Positions 10,155 through 15,363 of a stretch of DNA of 48,567 nt are shown here, in pieces. This DNA is from an uncultured Veillonellaceae bacterium (GTDB lineage: Bacteria > Bacillota > Negativicutes > Veillonellales > Negativicoccaceae), in contig CAMCNU010000010.1 in the NCBI GenBank assembly GCA_945876385.1, forward strand, positions 1-48,567, read 5' to 3'. Numbering within the stretch: the first letter of the stretch is position 1; each line of letters begins with the position of its first letter. The notes beneath the pieces are model-generated. The model was not told the origin of the DNA, ran no database searches, and worked only from the letters and a program-made list of their open reading frames with translations. The translations under genes were made by a program, and so were the position numbers.

Positions 10155-10802
10155 ATGTTAGACAAGTGGCGCGGGCGAATTGCCCGAAAAATGACAGTAC
10201 CACATCGTTGGTTTTATGCATTAACACTCATGGCAGTACTTGACGCTATCGACGCAGGCGAATATCTGTGTCGAGCGATGTCGGCACTGGCGCACAATTG
10301 GGAAACGAAAGCAACAGTTGCAAGCGCGGTTGCGGTAGCGGTAGATGGTATCTATGCGCAATTAACGGGCGTATACGGCACGATTGCAACAGCGTATTTT
10401 TGGGTGGTAAGTTTAGATGTTGCTACACGTTGGTTGGCCGCAGGCAATCAGTATTTATTGTTACACGACGTACCGCAAGACCGAATAACAACGATTGATA
10501 AGGTGCAGGCGATTTTGCTGGCGTTTAACGACGGTAAGCTAACCAGCCGTCTGATGATTGGCGGGTTTATTAGTAAATTCGTATTGTTTGGCATAGGCAT
10601 AGCAACAGCCTATCATCTTGACAGAATGTTTCACGCAATGAGGTTACACTTGCCGCTTACTGTCATGACGTTTGTGCTAGGCTACTTTTGCTATCACGAA
10701 GCAATCTCTATTACCGAAAACTTGCGCGACGCAGGCAACAAGCACATGGACAAGCTGGTTGAACTGCTGAATACAAACTTGTATAACAAACTGAAAAAAT
10801 AA
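10155..10802 (+). CDS. Phage holin family protein (holin_4-like)
   Basis: The 215-residue protein starts at ATG 10155 behind GAGGTGAG. Three hydrophobic segments are visible: ~72-92 (IATAYFWVVSLDVATRWL), ~136-155 (MIGGFISKFVLFGIGIATA) and ~163-183 (LPLTVMTFVLGYFCY), followed by a charged amphipathic tail. The C-terminal run EAISITENLRDAG followed by a DKLVELL-like stretch matches the pattern of phage/toxin-secretion holins. Its place directly before an amidase endolysin supports a role in permeabilising the cytoplasmic membrane at lysis. It is longer than most holins (~140 residues) because of the N-terminal extension. The family is assigned by pattern only. Confidence 0.65.
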   Translation: MLDKWRGRIARKMTVPHRWFYALTLMAVLDAIDAGEYLCRAMSALAHNWETKATVASAVAVAVDGIYAQLTGVYGTIATAYFWVVSLDVATRWLAAGNQYLLLHDVPQDRITTIDKVQAILLAFNDGKLTSRLMIGGFISKFVLFGIGIATAYHLDRMFHAMRLHLPLTVMTFVLGYFCYHEAISITENLRDAGNKHMDKLVELLNTNLYNKLKK

Positions 10803-10818
10803 GAAAAGGAATTGCTAT

Positions 10819-11355
10819 ATGAATACATTGACACTAGAACAAGTAAAATGGTTGGCACAGGCCGCCAAGGGAGAAATTGATACTTTATATGCACACTGGA
10901 CGGCAGGAAGGTATGACCAATTCTTTGATGACTATCATTTGTCTGTTAATGGTAAAGGGGAAATTAGGTCGGCAATTACATATTTAACCGATTATCGTCC
11001 GGCAACGTATCGTCGGAACAGCAGAAGTGTATCCATTGCGCTTGAGTGCGCACTGGGAGCAAACAGTGAAACAAATCTCGGCGAGTATCCGCCTACAGAT
11101 GTACAGATAGAAGTCATGGCGCAAATCATTGCGACACTTTGTAAAGAACTGGAACTCCCGATTGACACTCAACATGTAATGACACATGCGGAGGCGGCGG
11201 ACAATAAAGACGGAAGATGGCCGCATGCACCATACGGACCAGACAGCACTTGCGAACGGTGGGATTTATTAGTGCTGAAAGAGGGCGCGCCTCGCTGGTC
11301 TGGCGGTGAAATTATCCGCGGCAAGGCGAGGTGGTATAAAAATCAGCAGAAATAG
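10819..11355 (+). CDS. Phage endolysin, N-acetylmuramoyl-L-alanine amidase (Amidase_2-type)
   Basis: The 178-residue protein starts at ATG 10819, 16 nt after the holin, behind AAAAGGAAT. Visible zinc-amidase features are a His in DDYHLSVNGKGEI (~43), the core strand SIALECALGA (~75), HVMTHAEAAD with the second His (~127) and STCERWDLLVL with a Cys (~150). This His-His-Cys set is the zinc site expected of T7-lysozyme/Amidase_2 enzymes, which cut the bond between MurNAc and L-Ala. There is no signal peptide, so it would need the adjacent holin for release. The gene probably belongs to one lysis operon with the holin. Confidence 0.75.
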   Translation: MNTLTLEQVKWLAQAAKGEIDTLYAHWTAGRYDQFFDDYHLSVNGKGEIRSAITYLTDYRPATYRRNSRSVSIALECALGANSETNLGEYPPTDVQIEVMAQIIATLCKELELPIDTQHVMTHAEAADNKDGRWPHAPYGPDSTCERWDLLVLKEGAPRWSGGEIIRGKARWYKNQQK

Positions 11356-11585
11356 GGGCGTTGTATCGAAACAAACGAAAAATGGCATAAAATGACGGGC
11401 AGACATTATTTGCGATAAAGTTGTCATAAAAATTATTTTATGGTGAAAATGGGGTGTATTTTGTGGCCGTTTTTAAGCGAACGGGCGGCAAAAGTACGAT
11501 GTAGGAAAAATCATGTATTTTTTCATAGGTGGCGAGGGTCGCTAGGAAAAAATAACGGTTTTTTCATAGGTAGTGACGGCAGGTG

Positions 11586-11660
11586 TTTCCAAAATGGAAA
11601 TATCTGCTTTTTGATTTAGGGCATCGTTTTTTCAAAGCTGAACGTTTTCCAAAATGGAAA
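11586..11660. repeat. Pair of identical inverted repeats TTTCC-AAAAT-GGAAA, 60 bp apart
   Basis: TTTCCAAAATGGAAA occurs at 11586-11600 and again at 11646-11660. Each copy is a 5-bp dyad around AAAAT; flanking bases are partly shared too (GTTTCC / GTTTTCC). Two equal sites spaced by 60 bp suggest an operator pair or replication/packaging site of the phage. No regulator is identified. Confidence 0.55.
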
Positions 11661-11731
11661 CAGTTGAAAGCAAAATATGCAGATGTTAAAATACGAGCAG
11701 GTGAACGCGACAAATCTACGCGAGGAGTCGC

Positions 11732-11768
11732 AAAGGCCTTGCTTATCTATGCGAGCGGCAAGGCCTTT
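11732..11768 (+). terminator. Rho-independent terminator of an unassigned transcript
   Basis: AAAGGCCTTGC (11732-11742) pairs with GCAAGGCCTTTT (11757-11768), an 11-bp stem with a 14-nt loop and T-rich end. No protein gene ends just before it, so it may end a short RNA read across the repeat region or serve as an insulator ahead of the toxin-antitoxin promoter. Confidence 0.65.
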
Positions 11769-11785
11769 TAATTTGCAAATGTTGA

Positions 11786-11817
11786 ACTTCGTAAAAATCG
11801 GGGCTTTCACGAAGTTA
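11786..11817. repeat. Inverted repeat AACTTCGT / ACGAAGTT
   Basis: AACTTCGT at 11786-11793 and ACGAAGTT at 11810-11817 form a perfect 8-bp dyad separated by 16 nt. It lies 45 bp upstream of the -35 box of the Panacea promoter, so an operator role is possible. Confidence 0.45.
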
Positions 11818-11861
11818 GAATAAAAGGCGGTGAAGTTGAAAAAATTAGCGTCGTGGCGGAA

Positions 11862-11890
11862 TTGACTTGATGATGAGCAAAATGTATACT
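11862..11890 (+). promoter_or_regulatory. Sigma-A promoter of the Panacea/PemK-like operon
   Basis: TTGACT (11862-11867) and TATACT (11885-11890) are separated by exactly 17 bp. Transcription would begin near 11897, only ~20 nt before the ATG of the antitoxin gene, with GGAGGAGGTGAG between them. Confidence 0.75.
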
Positions 11891-11915
11891 GATTTTGGTA
11901 GGAGGAGGTGAGACC

Positions 11916-12458
11916 ATGTTGAAAGCAATTGATGTGGCGAATTATTTCGTTGATTCTTCCCGTGTTCTTGGAGCAAGAATAAGCAATATGAAATTGAATA
12001 AATTGTTGTATTTTGCACAAGGGTATAGCTTGTCATGTCTGGAAAAACCTTTGTTTGAAGAAGATCTGCAAGCATGGCAGCATGGTCCGGTAGCACCGTC
12101 AGTGTATAATGCATTTAAATCGTACGGGCCAGGTTCCATTGAGCACGTGAGTGGCGAGTATAACGTGTCTGTATTCAGTGATGAGCAAGTTGATCTGCTT
12201 ACTGCTGTAATGCATAAATATTTTCGCTATTCTGCATGGGGGCTTAGAGAGCTAACTCATCAAAAAGGAACGCCTTGGAGACAAGTGTATGATGAGAACG
12301 CGCGAAATGTCGTTATAGAGAAAAAATTGATGAAAGAGTTTTTTGACACACAAGATCTTTCTCATGAATCGCGACCTAGCATTGATGTAGAATATATCGG
12401 GTATCATGATAAGAACGGCGTGCTGATTTTGCCAACGGACGATGCCGATGAAGGCTGA
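11916..12458 (+). CDS. Panacea-domain (DUF4065/SocA-like) antitoxin
   Basis: The 180-residue protein starts at ATG 11916 behind an ideal GGAGGAGGTGAG. Residues ~1-140 carry the hallmarks of the Panacea domain: the N-terminal DVANYFVD helix, KLNKLLYFAQGY ~28-39 and the strongly typical AWQHGPVAPSVYNAF ~55-69, then LTHQKGTPWRQV ~118. Panacea proteins neutralise many unrelated toxins and are often encoded in front of them in prophages. The downstream gene overlaps this one by 17 nt and encodes a PemK/MazF-like protein, as expected for a two-gene toxin-antitoxin unit. The last ~40 residues are the most likely partner-specific part. Transcription should come from the promoter at 11862, and autoregulation is likely but not shown. 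Confidence 0.85.
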   Translation: MLKAIDVANYFVDSSRVLGARISNMKLNKLLYFAQGYSLSCLEKPLFEEDLQAWQHGPVAPSVYNAFKSYGPGSIEHVSGEYNVSVFSDEQVDLLTAVMHKYFRYSAWGLRELTHQKGTPWRQVYDENARNVVIEKKLMKEFFDTQDLSHESRPSIDVEYIGYHDKNGVLILPTDDADEG

Positions 12459-12768
12459 TGTCTGGGAGGTTTGGTGGGTTCGTTTCAAGTATGAAGATTC
12501 AGACGATTGGAAAGAACGCCCGGCTGTAATATTGGACAAAAATGAAGCGTTTGTTATCGGAGCTAAAGTTACGAAGCACGAGCCGCGCAAAGATTTCCCC
12601 GGTGAATATCAGATTCTCCGATGGGAATCTGTGGGATTTGCATGTCAATCAACAGTGAGGCTGTCAAAACGTATTGCTTTATACGATACTGATCTAGTAA
12701 GAAAAATGGGCAGGCTTGAAAAGGCGGATATTGCAAATATTAAACTGTTGTTGAAGATGTATTTTTAA
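12442..12768 (+). CDS. PemK/MazF-like toxin paired with Panacea antitoxin
   Basis: This is a 108-residue protein if started at ATG 12442; ATG 12448 (MKADVWEVWW) is equally likely and gives the more usual N-terminus. Both starts lie inside the upstream gene, so translation is probably coupled. The pattern DVWEVWWVRF, then ERPAVILD (~30), then QSTVRLSKRIAL (~72) and a C-terminal KADIANIKLLL helix follows the SH3-like PemK/MazF fold, in which the R-P-x-(V/L)-(V/I) strand is typical. MazF-type proteins cut mRNA at short motifs. Whether catalytic residues are retained cannot be judged by eye. A terminator follows 11 nt after the stop. Confidence 0.7.
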   Translation: MPMKADVWEVWWVRFKYEDSDDWKERPAVILDKNEAFVIGAKVTKHEPRKDFPGEYQILRWESVGFACQSTVRLSKRIALYDTDLVRKMGRLEKADIANIKLLLKMYF

Positions 12769-12778
12769 ATAAATTTAA

Positions 12779-12802
12779 AGCACTCTCGAGAGTGTTTTTT
12801 TG
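12779..12802 (+). terminator. Terminator of the toxin-antitoxin operon
   Basis: CACTCTC (12781-12787) and GAGAGTG (12788-12794) form a hairpin with little or no loop, followed by seven T residues. Confidence 0.75.
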
Positions 12803-12832
12803 TTGGATAAAAAAGCGTTTCTTTAGAATAAT

Positions 12833-12970
12833 TGCTTATGTCATAAAATCGTTAAAAGATGAAATAAAGAGATCCCTTATTTCATAAAATCGGTAAATCG
12901 GTGAAATCTGACATATGGCAAATTCAACTTGTTTTCTATATATGGTATGTGAAGAAATTACACATACTAT
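12833..12970. repeat. Nested repeats upstream of the coiled-coil gene pair
   Basis: TCATAAAATCG occurs twice (from 12841 and from 12882), each followed by a TAAA-rich stretch. ATGAAATAA (12859-12867) and TTATTTCAT (12877-12885) form a 9-bp inverted repeat. Closer to the genes, GTATGTG (12944-12950) and CACATAC (12961-12967) make a stem just before the ribosome-binding region. These look like operator or RNA-level control elements, but the regulator is unknown. Confidence 0.5.
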
Positions 12971-12977
12971 AAAAGGG

Positions 12978-13352
12978 GTGAGAACGATTGCAAAGAAAAA
13001 GATTATCCTTATGCTTGTTGCTGCTATTCTTGGCGGCGTTTTTATTTGGTGGCTTTTCGGCGAAAGCGGCTCCAGTAGTGTTGACGGCGGAGGAATGGTC
13101 GACGCTAACGCACGAATTGAACGCGCTAGAACAGAGAACGAACGAGCGGGAGAACTTAATCAACGAATTGAGGGCAGCGTCGGGCGGCTTGAACGCCAGC
13201 AACAACGAATTGAAAGCGGAAATAAATCAGTTGAAAGCGTTGCAGATCGAGCAGAAGCAACACTTAACGCAGACAGAGCGAGCCTTGAAAGAATCCGAGC
13301 AGTCGTTAATCAAGTGGAAAAAAGACGAACTCAAAAAGCGGACGAGCCTTGA
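12978..13352 (+). CDS. Membrane-anchored coiled-coil protein, overlapping frame 1 of 2 (i-spanin-like)
   Basis: From GTG 12978 the frame encodes 124 residues: MRTIAKKKI, one membrane anchor (IILMLVAAILGGVFIWWLF, ~9-28), a Gly/Ser hinge, then an extended Arg/Glu/Gln-rich coiled coil (NARIERARTENERAGELNQR and onward) ending near ...VEKRRTQKADEP. Short N-terminus, signal anchor and periplasmic coil is the topology of Rz-type inner-membrane spanins, which disrupt the outer membrane at phage lysis. Similar short coiled-coil proteins occur beside holin/endolysin genes of Negativicutes phages as I recall them, but I cannot check this. The frame lies almost entirely inside the next gene (+1 relation). 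Both cannot be dismissed, because each has its own start and anchor. The start codon is close to AAAAGG, so initiation may be weak. Confidence 0.5.
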   Translation: MRTIAKKKIILMLVAAILGGVFIWWLFGESGSSSVDGGGMVDANARIERARTENERAGELNQRIEGSVGRLERQQQRIESGNKSVESVADRAEATLNADRASLERIRAVVNQVEKRRTQKADEP

Positions 13353-13416
13353 GCGGAAAAAGAGGGCGTGGCAGATTGTCGCGATCGTGGCGGTCGTATA
13401 CGCGGCGAGTAGGTGA
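12988..13416 (+). CDS. Secreted coiled-coil protein with C-terminal anchor, overlapping frame 2 of 2 (spanin-partner candidate)
   Basis: From TTG 12988, ~7 nt after AAAGGGGTGAG, the frame encodes 142 residues. A signal peptide (RKRLSLCLLLLFLAAFLFGG, cleavage likely after AKAA ~28) is followed by a long coiled coil rich in Glu, Asn, Leu and Gln (~35-120) and ends with a hydrophobic segment (AWQIVAIVAVVYAAS). Codon choice (ttg, gcg, acg, gaa) resembles the neighbouring phage genes, so I regard this as the more certain of the two overlapping genes. No lipobox is seen, so it is not a classical Rz1 lipoprotein. Position after the lysis genes and extended periplasmic topology suggest a role in spanning or disrupting the envelope. 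The function is inferred from shape and context only. Confidence 0.65.
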   Translation: MQRKRLSLCLLLLFLAAFLFGGFSAKAAPVVLTAEEWSTLTHELNALEQRTNERENLINELRAASGGLNASNNELKAEINQLKALQIEQKQHLTQTERALKESEQSLIKWKKDELKKRTSLERKKRAWQIVAIVAVVYAASR

Positions 13417-13520
13417 ACTGTTAGGGAATACCGAACAGTTGCGGGGCGCGAGCAAGTAGCTTTCGAGTAGCTGTTGGCGCCGACAAAATAGGGCGCGGAT
13501 TTTTATGGTATAATAAATGC

Positions 13521-13656
13521 AGGCACAGGTGATGTTCTTGTGAAGGAAATAGGCTGGGTTCCCGAATGGGAGTAGGCGTTATGCTTAGAAGTCCTTTGCC
13601 CCTGGGGAGCGTCACCTAGGCGTGCAGTCCATGCGCTGGGCTGCACGTCGCCATGG
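13521..13656 (+). ncRNA. Candidate structured small RNA, family not recognised
   Basis: An extended -10 box TGGTATAAT (13505-13513) is followed ~7 nt later by a strongly structured segment. GGTGATGTTCT (near 13528) can pair with GGAGCGTCACC (ending near 13616) over 11 consecutive pairs including G-U, closing ~65 nt of inner sequence. Directly after it GTGCAGTCC and GGGCTGCAC form a 9-bp hairpin extended by GGC/GCC. There is no coding frame. I compared it from memory with small SRP RNA, 6S RNA, tmRNA and common riboswitches; none fits. No T run follows the last hairpin. Confidence 0.45.
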
Positions 13657-13694
13657 ATTTTGAGTGTGTGAAGTTTTTGCACAAAATGACGTGA

Positions 13695-13757
13695 TATAAT
13701 ATAAGTGAGGGTGGATAAAGGATCCGCCTTGCCCGAATTCCCTGTCGGGCTTTTTTA
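13695..13757 (+). ncRNA. Candidate ~50-nt RNA with its own promoter and terminator
   Basis: A TATAAT box (13695-13700) is followed by a 7-bp hairpin GGTGGAT/ATCCGCC (13710-13728) and then a terminator GCCCGA-ATTCCCTG-TCGGGC with six T residues (13731-13756). Promoter, hairpin and terminator within 63 nt suggest a very short independent transcript. The -35 region is weak. Confidence 0.45.
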
Positions 13758-13901
13758 TTGCGCAAATGATAATGGGCAATGATTGCGCCTGCCCTTTTTT
13801 GCCCTTTTTTGTTTCTCATAAAGCTAGAACAATTGTATATAAGGGGTGGAGAAAACGTCCCTTCTCTCGCACCACCGTTGGCGATGCGTACATGGCCGCC
13901 G

Positions 13902-14222
13902 TCATCGCGGCGACCGGCGGGCGTCGATATCCCAGCGGTTGGTCGTCGTGCGCCAGTCGAGGTCGGCCTGATCGACGCGCAAGCGATAGACTTTGCGGTC
14001 GATGTCGCGCAGGTGTTCGGTGTGCGCGTTGGCGATGCCTTCGAGATTGGCGATGCGTGCCAGCGGTGCGCCCGCGTCATGTGCGCTGAGCGCACTGACC
14101 TCACGCTCCAGCGCATCGATTTGCTGCTGCTGGCGAACCAGCGCGAGGGAGAGCAAGGCCACCGCCCCGAGCAGTACGATCATGAGCAGACGCGACGACA
14201 AGAGCCGACGGTCCGCACTCAT
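13902..14222 (-). CDS. Small membrane-anchored coiled-coil protein coupled to the LysR gene
   Basis: This 106-residue protein starts at an ATG (14222-14220) that overlaps the TGA of the LysR gene as ATGA, so the two are almost certainly translated together. Residues ~11-29 (LLMIVLLGAVALLSLALV) form a single membrane span. A heptad-like coil follows (QQQQIDALEREVSAL and IANLEGIANAHTEHLRDID), ending in an Arg-rich tail. I do not recognise a family. The strict coupling suggests it works with, or is dosed with, the regulator; sensing at the membrane is only a guess. Identification rests on the overlap, the clear anchor and a host-like codon bias. Confidence 0.6.
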   Translation of the reverse strand: MSADRRLLSSRLLMIVLLGAVALLSLALVRQQQQIDALEREVSALSAHDAGAPLARIANLEGIANAHTEHLRDIDRKVYRLRVDQADLDWRTTTNRWDIDARRSPR

Positions 14223-15145
14223 GGCCGGGTCGGCGTTTCGCCGCCGTGGTAGCGACGGATTTGTTTTTCCGTAAATTCGAGCCAGAGTTTGGCCGCATGC
14301 GACAGATAATGCCCCTTGCGCCAAATGGCATACAGACGGTGCATCATCGGCGTGCCGACCAGCGGCCGCACGGCGACGTCCTCACCGGCCTTGCCGTTTT
14401 CTTCCGGCGTCGGGCAGAGGCGCTCCGGCAAGAGCGCAACCCCGAGTTCGGCGCTGACCGTCTGGATCATGAGGTCGCGTTGCGCCGTTTCAAACATGAC
14501 CTTCGGCGTGAAATCGGCCGCCTGGCATTGGGCGATAATCTCATCGTGCAGGTTGAAATCGTCACGATAGAGGACAAAACTGTCGTTGGCAAGCTCCTTG
14601 AGCGAGACAATCTCTTTGGCCGCCAGCGGATGCGTCGCCGGCAATAACGCGCAGACGGGGTCACGCAACAAAAACAGCGACTCGTAGTTGTCTTTCGGTT
14701 CGGTGCAGATGATGCCGACATCGGTCAGGCCTTCCTGCACGGCGATTTCCACTTTTTTCGAGCCGTATTCGTACAGTTCCACGTCGATTTGCGGATATTT
14801 TTTCTTGAATTCGCCGATTAAGCGGGCGAAGACTTTGGAATCGGTGATCGGCGGCAGGCCGAGATGAATCGAGCCCTGTTCAAGCTTGAATTCGTTTTCA
14901 AAGTCGGTCTTGAGATGTTCAAACATGAAGACGTTGCGCTTGGCGTGATTCAAAAACAGCGTCCCCGCGTCCGTCAGTTCGACCGCCTTGGCGTTGCGCA
15001 AGAACAGCGTCACGCCGAGCTCTTCCTCCAGCGCTTTGATGGTACGGCTGATGGCCGACTGGGAAATATGCAAATGCCGCGCCGCTTTGCTGAAACTTTT
15101 GTGGCGCGCCACTTCGGTGAAATATTTTAAATGATGAAAATCCAT
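14219..15145 (-). CDS. LysR-family transcriptional regulator
   Basis: The 308-residue protein starts at ATG 15145 behind GGAAGG. The N-terminal ~60 residues are a typical LysR winged helix-turn-helix: FHHLKYFTEVARHKSFSKAA, then HISQSAISRTIKALEEELGV. The rest matches the two-lobed effector-binding domain (LGLPPITDSKV ~94, ALLPATHPLA ~175, ELGVALLPE ~236). Its length is normal for the family. It is divergent from the pyruvate:ferredoxin oxidoreductase gene with only ~220 bp between the two starts, and LysR regulators commonly act on the divergent gene. It is therefore a candidate regulator of nifJ, with an unknown effector. The downstream small membrane gene overlaps its stop. Confidence 0.9.
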   Translation of the reverse strand: MDFHHLKYFTEVARHKSFSKAARHLHISQSAISRTIKALEEELGVTLFLRNAKAVELTDAGTLFLNHAKRNVFMFEHLKTDFENEFKLEQGSIHLGLPPITDSKVFARLIGEFKKKYPQIDVELYEYGSKKVEIAVQEGLTDVGIICTEPKDNYESLFLLRDPVCALLPATHPLAAKEIVSLKELANDSFVLYRDDFNLHDEIIAQCQAADFTPKVMFETAQRDLMIQTVSAELGVALLPERLCPTPEENGKAGEDVAVRPLVGTPMMHRLYAIWRKGHYLSHAAKLWLEFTEKQIRRYHGGETPTRP

Positions 15146-15166
15146 AACAACCTTCCTTTCCAAGCG

Positions 15167-15195
15167 TTGAGTACGAGCAAATAATGCATTATAAT
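15167..15195 (+). promoter_or_regulatory. Promoter of nifJ in the LysR-nifJ divergent region
   Basis: TTGAGT (15167-15172) and TATAAT (15190-15195) are 17 bp apart, giving a start near 15202 and a ~160-nt leader. An ATTATA on the same bases (15188-15193) could be the -10 of the opposite LysR promoter, so the two promoters may face each other. The leader contains a stem GCAAGT/ACTTGC (15200-15243) enclosing a GCGCG-AGGA-CGCGC hairpin, which could affect translation or RNA stability. Confidence 0.7.
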
Positions 15196-15363
15196 AATAG
15201 CAAGTTCGGCAGGATGGGCGCGAGGACGCGCGACCGACTTGCAACAGTATTCACTATCTATGCATTTGAGGAATATCATACCTTTATCTTACTATTAATT
15301 TGCGTCGATAGCAAGAGATTTGTCCTCAAACGAAAGAGATTGACTGACGGAAAGGGTGGTTGT

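Larger units (their letters stand above)
11356..11861. other. Noncoding repeat-rich region between lysis genes and toxin-antitoxin pair
   Basis: About 500 AT-rich bases hold no convincing gene. They contain two direct copies of TTTTTTCATAGGT (11518-11530 and 11559-11571), two identical inverted repeats exactly 60 bp apart (listed separately), a terminator at 11732-11768 and a further inverted repeat at 11786-11817. One open frame (GTG 11583 to TAA 11771) runs through the inverted repeats and the terminator and is probably not coding. Confidence 0.6.
13417..13901. other. Prophage-host boundary region, noncoding
   Basis: About 485 bases contain no supported protein gene. They hold two promoter-plus-structure units that look like small RNAs (listed separately). 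The phage-like gene set stops before this stretch and host-type, GC-rich genes begin after it, so a phage attachment site is expected here, but no duplicated core can be recognised without the other prophage end. Confidence 0.5.

Noticed and set aside
11583-11771. Open frame of 62 residues starting GTG with FPKWK occurring twice
   Set aside because: The repeated FPKWK comes from the DNA inverted repeats; there is no ribosome site and the frame reads through a terminator hairpin to its stop.
13521-13616. Small SRP RNA, 6S RNA, tmRNA, tRNA or a common riboswitch
   Set aside because: The GGAAGGAAGCAGC-type SRP core, a tRNA T-loop, tmRNA ends and known riboswitch cores are not present; kept only as an unassigned RNA.
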